A stretch of 64,000 nucleotides of DNA from Mycteria americana (lineage: Eukaryota > Chordata > Aves > Ciconiiformes > Ciconiidae), in NCBI RefSeq assembly GCF_035582795.1, contig NC_134373.1:11271501-11335500 (forward strand). The letters run 5' to 3'. Below, in pieces: positions 46,601 through 60,557 of the stretch. Every line of letters begins with the position of its first letter. The first letter of the stretch is position 1. The notes under the pieces were generated by a model that had not been told where the DNA came from, did not search any database, and was given only the letters and a program-made list of their open reading frames with translations. A program made the translations under genes and the position numbers.

Positions 46601-48560
46601 TCATCGGGCCTGTCCTACTGATTTTTACAAGATACATGCTGTGTTCCTGCTGATTCATTCCCTTTGGGGAAAAAAAAGTAGCATGTGTCCTCCTTACCTG
46701 TGGGACGCATCTTGAGTGATTAATCGCAGGTCTTTTTCAGCCATCGCTGCCCTTGCTTCTTAAAGAAAATCTGAAATTATTTGAAAGCAAACTTTGGCAT
46801 AATCAGGAAGTTAATGGATAGCTCTGTTTGGGGATGTGGGGTTTTTATTCTTTTGGTGACATGTTACATGTCAAATTCTAAATGTTCCAAGACTGACCTT
46901 CATGAAAACAAATTAATTCCCTTGTTATTTCATATTGAAAAAAAAAAAAAGGTGAAACTGGAGATTCTCTGGCCATCCTTCAGAGAGCTAAAAAATGGCT
47001 TCCAGGGCTATAGTTTTAGGGTATGTGGTTTTTTGTTAAACAACTTTTACAGAACTCCTGTCAGCTGGCAAATGCAAGGTGAATTATCAGGGCAACTGAA
47101 TGACAACAAGGAAGGGAAATAGTCAACAGAAGCAAACTGAGGCATCGAAATGACTGACATTACAGTAAAAGTCAAGTACTGTGTCTTCCGAATTCAGGTC
47201 TTAAGTAACAGTTGTGATGTTGATGTAAACCGTTCCTTGTGCAGCTGCTGTTTTTCTTCCTAAGCATTTTGAAATATATTTACATCTTAAATCTGTTTTG
47301 TGTTGTATTTCATAAAAAGGGTTGCATTCAAGGGAGATCTAAGAAAGAATAAAATCAGGCCACTACTGCTGTTTCTTATGTAAGAGGCAACTCAGGCATT
47401 TCTTTGCTATAATCTACCCTCATTACATAGCGAAGTTCTCCTTAATCACTTTCGTCATTTTAGGTGTACCGTGAACAGAAGATGTGTCTATTTTTATTTC
47501 CCCTGTATTCACATCTCCTTTGTTTCTTTCTTATCAGCAAATATCTATTCATTGGTCCTATCTTGTTGTTTTACATTTATCTGCATTAAAATGTGTGTCA
47601 CTTGTTACCTCAGGGGTTGTACACAAATTAAAGTCTCCTGCACCTAGCAGTTTTATTCTTTTTTGTGTCACCTAGAAATAAAATTATATTTCTTTTATAG
47701 CAGATACTTGAATTTCTATCCCTTAACTATTTCTTAGTTCAGTCAATTTTTGCAGTTAGATTGTGTTGAAGTCCCTTGAGTTTGACAGAATAATTGCAAT
47801 CAGAACATTCTTCTCTTTCCAAACTTCAGGGACTTAGAAATTGGAAAACCCACTTTTTTTTTTTTTTTTGGTGCAAGAAAAAAAAAGTTCTGACCCTTTT
47901 CTAAAAAGCGCTTTGAGAGTTATTTAGATAGAAAACTCACAGGTTTACAAGCCTGAGCTGTATCAGCCTTACCCTGTAATAAAAGTCCAGCACCTAGAAG
48001 GAAGTTCATATTTAAATGTGAATTTCTAGTGAGCTACTTGTTATTGTTTTCTGTCCTAGGAGTCTACTTGAGAGAAAAATCTCTGAGCAATCCTGCTAAC
48101 TGCTCTGTAATAATGATTTTTACTTCTCAGGGTACTAAAATATTCTGTATGTAGGTAAGTTCATGCTAATTTTTCACATAATTTAAAAATCATACCATAC
48201 ATAATATAATTCCTTGTAATAACATGATGTTCACAGCAAAACATTAAATTACACAGAGAATGCATTAGTGCAAAATGGAAGGTAAATTTGATTATCTAAA
48301 TTAAGTCTTGATAATTAATGCTGATCTGTAATCTTTGCCTAATAGATATGTAATAAGCATTCCCAAAACAGTTGCATCAGATTGCTAGCATTTTATCCAA
48401 CGAGGGGAGCCAAATGCTAATATTATTTGACTCTGTAACCATATGATTAAACAACTCCAAAGCCCACTGATGCTCCTAGAAGGACTTGGATAGGCAAGTC
48501 TCTCACACATAGTACTGAGACCATCCTGGATGGAGGAACATCCTTTCCTATGTGCCTCTC
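43649..48560. other. Non-coding sequence
   Basis: No supported gene. Splice-bounded micro-segments occur at 44249-44280 (32 nt) and 48131-48154 (24 nt) and are listed as observations only. There is an A-run at 44669-44680, a T-run at about 47853-47869 and a G/T-rich tract at 46411-46462. The plus-strand 124-codon frame at 44484-44858 has low-complexity lysine runs from the A-run and no domain. Confidence 0.5.
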
Positions 48561-48853
48561 TCCTGACTAACAGAATATGTCCCCTTTTGCCAACCGCAGC
48601 TACTGTTCCTCCAGACTGACATGCCGCCCAGGGAGTGCATCGCCTTCCCCCAGCTGCAGATACTTTGACAGGCGTAGAAGTGGGGGGGGTTGTTTATTCC
48701 TGGTGTGAAGAAAGTGCTGCTTGGTGCTTGACCAGCAAGGGCTTCTGGGGATAATGTGAATTTGAATGTGAGAGCAACTTAAAACTAGATTAGGAGCATC
48801 TGAAAACAGACTTTAAAATGTGGCACAGAATAGCTTGACTTTAGTTCCCAGCC

Positions 48854-48867
48854 ATGGCGCTTTTCAA
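48854..48867 (+). other. Start codon in Kozak context next to a splice donor
   Basis: GCCATGG, a strong Kozak start, is followed after 14 coding bases (M-A-L-F plus two bases) by the donor GTAAGTAT. The 300 bp upstream is richer in G, C and CpG than its surroundings, as a weak promoter might be. This could be a very short first coding exon of a plus-strand gene. No TATA box is evident and no later exon was matched, so it may be coincidence. Confidence 0.2.
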
Positions 48868-48873
48868 GTAAGT

Positions 48874-51800
48874 ATATAACTCTATCCCAGTTGAACAATT
48901 AAATATTTAGCATTCAAATATGGTTTTGTAATGGGGAGAGTTTAATTTGTTTCAGTTACCTGTACAAATAACTCTAATCTACAGATCAGTTGCCCTGGTT
49001 TGAATAATGTGGATGTTTAACACGGCAAAATGCATGTGTCTAAACTTAGCTTGCAATGTTGAAGCCACTTATTAAGAATGACAGATATTTGACATATATT
49101 TGGTATCTTAGATATGTACAGCTGATAACTAAAGTTTATCATACTAATTCTATTTAGTTAAATGTGCAGTTTTCCCAGCAGAAACACAAAGAATATTAGT
49201 ATTGTGTCTGAACAAACTGCCTGTAATTACTTCCTGTCAAAACTGACGTAAAAGCAACAGGAAACAAGTTAACTCTCTTAATTTTTGTTATTTGATGTTC
49301 TATTGTCTGATGCAAGAAAAAAAAAAAAAAGAAATAATTTACTATTACCATAATCTTATTTCTGTAGCGCAGAAATTACTTCACAGTTACATAACCATGT
49401 CCTTTGCACACCTTGGTGTGTTTTGTTTGTAAATCATCTCAAGGGAATCCATGAAACCGCTACCAGCAGTCACAGAGGCAGGACTTTTACGTAGTTTTCA
49501 CGACAAGCATTTTCCCAAAAGTGCCTTGTTTCATGGTCAGTTCCTGGTAGCAGTCTCATTTGATAAACATCCTCCACGTGTTTTGGACCTCCTTGTCCAT
49601 AAAATGTTACCCCACTAGTCTTCTGTGGCACTGCTGTGCATAAGAGGCTTAGGGAATGCTTTACATACATTAGAGTGAAATCTCTAGTCTCTCTTATCCC
49701 CTGCGAAGACAGATTCCAGTCATCTCCAGGACAGTCAGTAAGTATAATAGGATATTTCATTTATTTCTGTTATCCTAGCTGAGCAGACAGTATGTTACCA
49801 GATGATGAAATGGTGCAATATGATAAACTTCTACAGAGATGTTAAGAAAGTTGCAGAGCAAGAATTCAAGTCTGCTCTAAGTCTGTAGGTGTAAACCTGA
49901 GGGCAGAATTCGGTTACTTTATTAAACCAGGAGTTACAGGAAGTCAGTGAGCTCTTCCTGGCCCACAGACTGTTTATGAAATATCAGGGGGAACAAAGAG
50001 AGAGAAGTATTCCTTCAGCTTGTGAACAGAAGCAATAAACCTAGAAATTTAGGATTATATTTTTGGATTAAAATTTGTTGTGGGCATAAAATACACTCCC
50101 AGGAAGTTGGTCCACAAGTGGGACCCATTATATCAAATGTAACAATGACATATTGGACCATATCTTGTATTAATTCAGAAGTGTTGCAAGTTTTGCAACT
50201 TCTTCACATCCAAGGGCTGGGTGTTAAAGCTCTAAACATGGTGAAGGCGGTATGAAAGCCTGTTGCACAGTAAATACACTCAGCAGCTTGATAAATAGCT
50301 TGTAGCTGGGCTAGCAGTGTGTTATCATTTACTTTGTAAAATAGGCAGTTTGATCAGTGAAGACGTGCTGTATGATCAAGAAAAAAAAAGAGTAGATACA
50401 TATGGAATAAGTGAAAAATAGCTGAATCAGGTGTGCTAAACAGTAATGAATGAGCGAAGTGTGCTGTTAGTGTGATCATCATCAGTCTTTAATGACACAT
50501 CATAACTTTTTTGCCACCATTCATGTATAGAGTGTTAATGGCATACACTCCGAAGAAGCTCAAAAAGAAACAATTACATCATTTCTTCTTGAACTGTTCT
50601 TAGAGTTGTTTTAGACATTAAACAGACAAATAGTAATGTGAAAGCAGTAGAGCAGAAGATAACCTAGTTTTCCAAAAGGATTCGCCAAACGCCTGCATTT
50701 AAAAAGGGTTATGGTAAATTTATTACACTCGTATCAGGCAATAAATGTTATATAGCGTGCTTGAAATTGGTTTTGGTTTGTTTGTTGGTTTGGGGTTTTT
50801 TTTTTAGATTAAGAAATGTGTTATATAATTGAAAATTTAATTTGTCAGTGATGGATCATCAGTAACTAAAGCCAAGCAAAGCGTTAGGTGTGCCACCTCA
50901 AGTTAGATATCAAATCTAGGGGTGGCAAGATCATGGTGTCCCCCAAAAACAATTTTTGGAGGGAAATGGGGTGCAGAAGGGGTAGTCTTCCCAAACCCAT
51001 TTTTACAAAATGCTGTGGTGTTTGACTTCAGATGAGGTCTGATCTTGGATAAACTGCAAGTAAACTGAATTATGCAATTCTATCAAATAAGACTGGCAGG
51101 TTATGTATGCACGTAAAATATCAGGTTGCATGATAAGCTGTGTGAAAAAAGCATCAGCCTGGGTCTTGAATTGCTTGACAAGAAAGGGTGTTTTGCATCA
51201 CCAGCAGGTTAAAACTTTAGGGTTCTGGAGCACCATTAGCATAATCTGTTTACTGTCTAGGCAGGTGATAATTGCTCCTGGGTAGGCCTAAGGGAAGTGA
51301 ACATTTTGAAAGCATAAAGGGGCACTCAGTGGCAAGGAGGGAGGAATTCTGAAGTTACCTGGGACCGAATGAATATTAAGAAATCCTTCTCGGCAGGGTG
51401 GAGTGAGGAGGAAGCCTTCAATCTTAATAACTCCCCAAGAAGGGTGCTGGTAGTGCAAAAAAGGAAGGATTCACAAAGCTAGGCTCCCTGTATCCCTCAG
51501 GATATAAGCTATGCAAAAGTACTGAATCTTTGAACACCTGTGTTAAGAATCTAACAGCATATTGGCTGGATAGAAGGGAAGTAGAAGCAACTTCTGGTCT
51601 TGCGATAAGTAGATTTTGTATGGTTCCCTCTCATTTCTGTCCTCTGTCTGTAAATGTCTTGTATGTAATTCAGTTATCTATTTTGGATTTTGTATAAACA
51701 ATCTTGCTACTTGTTCTTAAATAACCTGGATTTTAATGACTTCAAGACACCTAACTATTATCAAGGTATTCCACCCTTTACAGGCATGATAAACTTTAAA

Positions 51801-54800
51801 CTGGGATGCTGGACCATTTTCATAATGTGCCCTCCCACTCCCCTCCAATATCACCCTAAGGTATCCAGAGGATAACCAAGTGTACCTCCATTAAGGTGCA
51901 TGGACACTGTAGAGATGACAATTCAGACCTGTGGGTCAAAGAAACATCTTTGGATTGGCAGCATTAGCCAAGAGGCTCCTTGGTATATATTAAGATAGTG
52001 GGGCCTGTGCAAGTAGTAATACCTAATGTTTCCTATCACTGACTTTTGGCAGCTTTCTACTCAGTGTGTCAGCTGCTACGTGGAACGGTATTCCACAATG
52101 TATAGGAACATAGGTTGTATTTTAGGGAGAGGATGCATTGACAGGCATTGAAATATTCACCACGTATATCCTTTTTGAGAGTCTAGTCCTAGGTAATATA
52201 GAGACTTTGAAAAGCGTTATTGCTTTGCTTAGATTGTGCCTGCGTAAATCTTCTTACACATTTACTTCTATACGATGAATATACAAGCTCCTAACCAAAA
52301 CTGGTAACTAATGTTGTAGTAATTCTACCTACAATACCAAAGGTATGGATTAATCAACAGTACCCTCTTTGAAAGTTGTGTCTTTTGGCAACTTTCATGG
52401 GATTCAGGAGCAAAGTCATACTCAAAGAGGGGTTTAGGGTTTTTTTGTTTTCCTGAACTGGAACTGTGCAAACTCAAATCCTAATCAAAAGTGATCTTGA
52501 TAAATTTTAAGGAGTGTCTCACCTGTTAAAATGTCTCCTTAAAGTTTCAAGTACTACTTAGTCTTTCACTCTATCGAACTTGTTCTTTTAAGGTCACTGC
52601 ACTTGTTCAGTCAACAAAACTTCCCCATGACTTTTTCCCTAATCACTTTTGCTGTCTCTTTCTCAGTTCCCTTTTTCTTTTCACCTCAAATTTGCATTTT
52701 TAAAATCTATTCCTATTAATGCAATTTACATCCTTATCTTTTTTTTTTGTATTTCTGATCATCATCTTTCCCTCCATCATTCAGTCTATTCTCTTCATTA
52801 TTCTCTCTAACTCTATTGAGCTTCCATTTAGACACTAATGTGTCATTCCAGGTGTAGCTGTGTTAAAGAAGTACTGGCCATTAAATTATTTTAAAGCAAT
52901 AGGTATGAGTTGTACTCCTTTCTTCTGAAGAAAATTAGGCTTTATTGGCGAGGAGACACAGTGGAACTGACTGTCAGAAATTCTGTGTTGTGTTTCCAGT
53001 TGTGCATCTGTCCTGGTATGTAACTTACCAGGATTTTCTTGTGCTTCTGATTTCAACCTCCAAGCCTAGGTATTACGATGCTTAATTCTTGCTAGCATAC
53101 TTTAATTATTTGCATTCATTTACAAGTCTTGTTCTTCAGACCAGTAGAAATTATAATGCTAATTCAGTATGTCTAACTTTGAAGCACTAAGTGCACTTTT
53201 AGGTCCATACAGGAAATCTGCTAAAAATAAAAGATAGTAAATTTTTTTAAATTTGAAGGTAGATATACTAAATGGCTTCTAGTTTTTGCCTCTCCTTTCT
53301 CATCGGTGGTTTTAATTCACTTTTGCTGAGTCTGCATAGGGCTGCAGTAGCCTCAGAAATTACAATGTGCTGTTCTTTTTTTATGACATCATTTATAATG
53401 CAGTTAACTTGACATTTCAATTTAATATTAATGTTCATTGTTACAAACGAGATCTTCTAGATACCATTGGAAGAGAGCTCTAGAAAATACTTTTCTTTTA
53501 TGTTCCTGTTAGTTAAGGCTCAGTTTTCCATTCCAATTAGGGTGAAAAGACAACATCTTTGAGATTTTATGCAGGTTCAAGGGCCTGTCTGCCCAAAGCT
53601 GACTTTGAGGAAGATTTGAATCACTGTATCTTCCTCTTCTTGTCTGGGGAGAAGCGGCCTATATGGAAACTGTCATACTTCAGGGTTACTGCCTGCCAGT
53701 ATAGGATGTCTGTGAGGACAGTATTGCAAGGGCACCCTTTGCTATGTCACACAATGTATGTGACACATGTAGGGAACATCAGACTTCCTGCGTGTAAGCT
53801 GCAATAGGATGCCTGCTCAATAGATGCCACAGATCTCCAGATAAAAGCCCACCATGGGTGAAAGAGCTTGTGCTATTGCACGTATCTGCAATAATCGCAC
53901 ATCAGAAGGAGCTCTGGTGTCTTTCCCTGAGAACAGGACCAATATACCGAAGTTGTTCATTCTCTCAAACAAGGTTCTATTTAGGAGCAGAAGACTCTCC
54001 TGGAAAGCATAAAAATATCATTGGCCTGATCGTCTCACACCAGCAGATCTTCCAGGGGATCTCCATGTATGTAATGCATGGATATTAAGAGTGTTAGAAA
54101 GTTTGCCATTGCTGAGGTAATTCTGTATTGCTAAAGCAACTTCTTAAACTTTTTCCCAGAGGTACAACAGCGAGAGAAATCTAGGAGCAGGAATCTTGAT
54201 CTACTCAGACCCTGAATATTGGGAAGAGGGGATGTATGAATGACAAATAGCTAGAACTGCTTTCCAAGAGCTTCAGGGACATTATTGTACAGTATGAAAA
54301 TTGCCAAAGCTGAAGCTAAAAGTAATTTCTCATAACCTGCGTCACTTCAAAAATTGGTTAAATGTGTCAAATGAGCTACTTTAATGTTCTCAGACACTTC
54401 CTTTCAGGCATTCTTCCAGCTCAGTAATACCTTTTGAATTTTCCCTACAATCCTGCTTCAACATACCTGCCATCCACCTTTGCAAAGCAGGAGGTGGGAG
54501 CAGAAAGCTTTTTGACACTGCCAGTTCCTTCAGGCACCTGACTCAAGTGCCGCTTGTCTGTTCCAGATTAGTTTCCATTTTGCCTCTCTTCGGGTTAAAC
54601 CTTTTATTTTCTGCTATTAAAGTAGTGAACATATAATCATATGCATTTTCCACCTCTTCAATTTTGTCTGAAACTGATTCTGACCCTTTCGGTTTTAATT
54701 ACCCTGATACAATCTTGAACTACATTTAAAAACCTTCTGTGAAGTAAGCCCATGCTGTACATCTTAATTGTATTTTTCAAATTGAGGATTCCTGCCGTCC

Positions 54801-57800
54801 AGTCTTCAGATATATTTGAACTGCATCCTGAAATAGAGGTTTGTAGTTAACACTCACCCCCTCAGCCCCCCCAAAAGTCTTTCTATAGCACAGTATCTCC
54901 AGTTAATAAAAACCGAATTCCAGTTCAGATGTGGAGTAGCTAGTAGACCGTTATCCCTTGGATTCTCTCAGGAAAGAAGTGAGGGCAAAGCAGTGCATCT
55001 GGTTAAAAGCATTAGTTGTTCACTTTGTGCCTTTCTTCTATTATGATTTTCAAATGTGTACCCATTGTTATAACCAATTTGGGCTCACAAGAACAATTGG
55101 ATTAGCAGAATTGCAAAACTCATGGCTTTTTATGGCTGTATCTGTCCTGTCTTGGCCAAGAATAATCATTATTATAATTCCATCTGGATAAAGGATGCGT
55201 ACCACCTCCTCAACAATTTGTTCACTATTATCTCTATCGGTATGCATTCCCATACCTTTCTCCTATTTCTTATCACTGGTTGCTAGCTCTGGAGGAAAAC
55301 AGCAGGAGGCAGAACTAACTGGAGAGTTAAATTAGCCCACTTTCACACACCACCTTCAGTAAATCTGCACCTGAATAAAAGTCTGCAGTAGCCAGAAGGA
55401 AGAACAGAAGGTAAAACTTGTAGCTCAAGAGAGGCAAAACCATGACTGACTCCTCAGATGAAGGACATTGCAGGTATTCTCTGCAATGATGCTCTAAATC
55501 CATTTCCTCTCTTACTGTAGGGGAATGTCAGACCTAATGCTACTCAATCCATATCTCTTTGGTGTAATTATTGGCTTAACCTTAGACCTTCCCCTCTCAT
55601 ACAAAAGAAGAAAGCACCTTGGCTTTGCATAGATGGGGTGTCAATCCTCTACAGTGAAGCACTACCCCTGTTACTGCAAGAAGAAACCTCATGCAGATAG
55701 TGGAATTAAGCTAGTCTAAAAATACAACATCCAGCATCTTCTCTTTAACAGAGAAAGACAGATCACTGCTGGAATTAAAAACCCAGCTTTACTGCCTGAA
55801 AGGGTTTTTCTTTTTCCTGTATTTCATTCTGTGTCCAAAAATTCAACCTGAAAAACTCCGACCCTCAACAGCATGGTGTGATGACCATAATAAAAGCAAA
55901 TTTTGTGCTTCTTTTTCAATGCTAAATAAATAAAATTACAATTTCTTCTATTTATTCTTAAAGTGTTAGGTAAGCTATTATTAACCCAAATCACTACATT
56001 TGAAAACATTAAATTATTGTCCCCCGTAAATAAATGGAAACTATCCCAAAGAATTCACAGGACACTGAAACAGGGGGAAAAAGCAGTAATTATTGTTATA
56101 GTGTACATTTGTATATTTTGGGGAATGCTGTAGGCAGTATTCTTGTGTTTCTTAAAGTAATTATACATACTTAAAGGGTATTTTGGAGGGTTCTTTTTTA
56201 ATGTTGCAATTTTAAATTTGCAAAGTCCCTTTGATGTGTAGCTTAGAGTTGAATGTACAAATAAATGTTCTAAGTAAGGAAACAGAAGAAAATACCATTA
56301 TTAATTTTAGTTAATGTGCAACCGTTGAGAGGAATCCTAAAACAAACCAGTTGCCCCCACAACAGATATCCCACTCTGGAAAGAGCATGGTAATTTATGC
56401 TTGTCAATACAAAGTTAAATGCATGTATTTTTCAGACTTATACCAGATAAATTGAGAGGCTATCATTCATTTTCAATCTGTCTGGTAAAACCCTAGCCCT
56501 CTAATAAAAAAACCTGATCATATGAGAAGTGTTACTCAATGGAGACAGAGTCTATTAACAAGCTGAATGCTGTGTACCTAATCAGGTTTGGCTGAGCTAA
56601 CTGCTCTCTGAACATGTCTTCCTGTGCTAGAAAGCCATCCTCAGGGCACAGCTAGTTTTCTATTCCTGCTGTGCTGCCTTAATCTAGTAAACTTCCACCT
56701 CTGAACTCATTAAAATATTTTATTTCCTTAATTACAAGATGCTTGGTCTATTCTTCTGCAAGACCATTTACCCTGATTCCATCTCTGCATTAACTGTTTT
56801 TAGATTTGGGCATATCTAAGCATTAGTGAAACAGAATCAGAATCCATTTTGACTGTGAGTAAGTGGAGAGATCTGATCCCTGGAAAAGGAGCTATGCTAG
56901 TTTGAGCTAAAGCTAATCAGACATTCTTGTAAGTCTTCTGACATTGCTGGAGTGGCGATGACTTCGATATGGAAAAGGCGTTTGTCCAGCTTAATAGTTT
57001 TTCCTGTCAGAATTATTATAAACTGCCTTTAAGACATTAAGCATAGAATTACAATAGTTAGACCCAGTTCTTTTTTTACCCAAATTCAAGGGAGCATCAG
57101 GTTTTGGGTTTTAGCTAACATCATATCATGCACTGTAACTAGAAAAGTGGCACTGGGCTTTGATTCTTGGTGTCAGCAGACTCTTTGGGTATCACAGTCT
57201 AAGTGTTTTGGTCTTCTGTAAATGGTCATGACTTCACTTTCTATGCTGCATAACTTGATTTAAAATACATTTGAAAGATTCCCATAAAAACTTGCAAAGG
57301 TCAGACTAAAATGGCATAGTCAGTGAAATGTGAGGCAGCTTCAAATATTCTGTGGTCCAACTTTAAAGTCTATTGTCATGGCTCAGGAATTCTATGATCC
57401 CAGTATCAATGGTTTCTGTCTTAGTGTGCTGCACTGCTAGCACACACTTTCAAGCAAGAAAACCAAGCAGCTGGAAACTAAATAGTTATCTAATATTTTT
57501 AATCTTAAAAATTAGGAGGGAAAGATGACCAAAAGAACTGGCTAAACAACATTGTATTTAGTCTTGCAAAGATGAATGAACAGAGCACTGCTATTCCTTT
57601 CGGCACATTCTCATGAAATCTCAGAGAACTCATTGCTGGTTCAGGCTTTGTGTATCTTGGGGCAGGGAGGAGGGGGAAGAAAAAAGGTATTGCATTTGAG
57701 TTTGTAAGTAGTGTTTTGTTCGTAAAACAAAGTGCCTTTTCTGATAATAGGCAGGCAATTTGAGGACAGCAGCGCTGGAGCTGAAATTACATGTGTTACA

Positions 57801-60506
57801 AATACAATTTGTCATAAATTTATATGGTGCCAGTCAGCAGCTCTAAATGTAGGTTTTGCTTCCTATAAATCTAGAACAAAGAGATTTTGGTGGATTTGAA
57901 ACTTAGCAAATTGTTAACATAAACACAAAGTAATGATAAGAAAATTATCTAAAATTCTGCCAAAATACAAATACCCATGCTTTTGGACATATCACAATCT
58001 CCTTCTGTATTTAGTTCATATTACTCATTCTCTTTTCTGTATCCTTTTACTTGTAGTGGTAACTTGCTTGTTTATTTTACTTTGAACTTTTGGGGGAAGG
58101 GGCCTGTGCTTAATTTATTTGTAGAGAACAGGCTAGTACACGTGGCTCAATGTGTCTGGAGCCTCAACTCCTGCCTTCTTGACGATACGTATGGTAGCAG
58201 CTGCACTCACCTGCTACCCTTGACGATTCCAGTTAGACTTTTCCTTCCTGATCTACAGGAGTGGGCCCCAAAACAGCAAAGGAAAAATCTCTAGAAAGTG
58301 GCAAACCAAGAACTCGCTCTTAAATGTAATGTCTTAACTAAATCTCCTCAGCACAGAAAGTTTTTTCTTGACATAGAATTGTCAATAGGAGTAAACTGGA
58401 CTTAATTATAGGCTAATAATATGAACATGAGCACATGAAGAGGCAATGTATTAAGGCAGACAGTACATAATTCTGGAATATCTATGCTGCATACTTTTCT
58501 GCAACAACTTCTGGCAGTTGAAAGCAATGAAGCACCTTGCTGCTTACAATGAAATATACTCAGAAATTTTCTGTGATGGCTCAAAGAAACCAAAAGCTAA
58601 AACAATTTTCTTGAAGGGGTGAGAGAGAAGGGAGCCTTTCTTCATGTGCAAAGCTCTCTATGGGAAAGCAAGCAAGCCGTGCCATTTAATGATAGCTGTG
58701 CATTACTGCTTAATTGTAGATGTTGGGTTTATCTTTTCTATTTTTCTCTTCCACTGTCATTAAAAAAACCTCTATTGAAACAGAAACTTGAGAAACAAAA
58801 CTAACTTTGAAGTTTAATCCAGAGTTTATTGAAGTGAGCATATTAATTTTAGTAGATTTTGCATCAGTTGTTTGGTATACTGCTTTTCTCATAGAGCCAC
58901 ATAATACTTGGGAGCAGTATACATACACTTCTCTGCATACTAGAGAGGCCTACATGTTACTGTCAAATAGAGAAAGATACGATGTCATCTTGGTTCATAC
59001 TGAATTCAGTGTGTATGAAGCATTTCATTAAAAAAAACAGATTTGTTACATTGTTATGGTTGTTATGGTGTCACATACCTGGCAGATATTAAGTTTGTTT
59101 GGTTTGTTTTTTTTTTTTAAATGTGTATGCAGTGTACCTAAAGAAATAGCTTGGCTTTCAAACTGCTTGGCTTCTAGCATCTAGGACTCCTCCAGAAATG
59201 GGAGAACCTGGAAAAGATCTAAATGCTTGGTAGTCCCACGGCTGGAAACACACACACACACCCCCATTCACACGCACGCCAGCTTCATGTCCTGCCACGC
59301 TTCACCTTCCCTAATGCTCTTGTCCTAATTTGGTGTATGGTCATGACCACATTTTTCAGTAATGATTGTGACATGCAAAGGACATGATTCAGCAAGACCC
59401 TAAAGCAAGCATGTTTACATTCCCATTGATTTGAAAGGAGCTACTAAGCAACTGAGTCGAGGTAAATACTTGCCTGTGTAAAGCCAGCAATATGTTTTAA
59501 ACTCTTGAATTGAAGCCTGATAAAGGGTAAGTACCGTGTTCCTTTATAAACTTGTTTTATCATCATTTTCAGGGAAAAAATTAAACTCCTTTAAGTTCAC
59601 TAGGTGACTACTGGAAATAACTGCTTCAGGTTAATAGAAACCAAATAATCTTTTTTCCACATTCTCTTAGAACTCCACCAGCCACAAGCACAATGGGGGG
59701 TGGAGGGAGGAAAGTCTTACATCCTATTGTCTCCACAGGACTCGCTGTTCCCTACTGAACATCAGTGTAGATTTTTCCGATGGCTTACAGATTTGTCAGA
59801 TGGAAAGCATCTTTCTGCCAAAGATAATGTATATGTTTTGAGTGTATGGGTAAAGAAGAAAATAGTGTCACTCGCATATGGCTTGCTTGTTTTTTAAGCA
59901 CTTCAGTAATCATTCCTACCTTGTAGTTTGTGGATGCCTTGCAGTACCTAAGACTAAATTGTATTAAATCCTATCTTCAAACATCTCAACAAAGTAGTAT
60001 TGCTATAGGTATCTCAAAATTCTGTACAACATTTTTCATACTTTTTTTTTAAAGATCAATGTCAAAAGTTCTCTAAAAAAGCTCTAGCAGTCAGCTTTTT
60101 TTGTGGGAGGTTTCTGGTGTCTGGTTTTGCTCCTCCTAGAACGTGACAAAGTGAAACTAAAGGAAAACATTTTTTGCCTCCTCTCTGAACTTATATTAAC
60201 AACGTGCTTTTTTCTGAAATTAGAAAAGAGTTTCAAGACCATGCAAATATTATTGCTAAGCTTTAATCCCCTGAAAATAAAGTCAGGCTAAAGCAAACAA
60301 AGTCCATGGAGGAGAAGCTGGTTTTATTAGGGCATTAACCTCAGCGGCACTGTGAAACATCGTTCCAGTGTGTGTCACTATGCAAGTATCAAATAGGAAA
60401 GCGTTCTCAAGCTGCTTCTTCCTGTATGATATTGAAGAAAAACTTTTTTAAAACTTAATTCTGTGAAGATTATTCCTTATCGGTATCTCAGGAACAGAAT
60501 ACATGT
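48874..60506. other. Non-coding AT-rich sequence
   Basis: No supported gene. AT-rich, repeat-poor stretches (for example 49000-49400) could be conserved non-coding DNA, but sequence alone cannot show it. G/T-rich tracts lie at 50763-50806, 52432-52452 and 59095-59119, and a short (CA)n run at about 59250-59262. All open frames are under 110 codons and featureless. Confidence 0.5.
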
Positions 60507-60557
60507 ATATTCTATGTCCTCTACATGGGACATATTGGACATATTCTATGTCCTCTA
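60507..60557. repeat. Partial 34-bp tandem duplication
   Basis: A 17-bp string, ATATTCTATGTCCTCTA, occurs at 60507-60523 and 60541-60557 with a period of 34 bp. It is a small recent-looking local duplication. Confidence 0.8.

Noticed and set aside
57389..57404. ATTCTATGATCC, similar to a CR1 3' octamer
   Set aside because: A single short match without further CR1 sequence.
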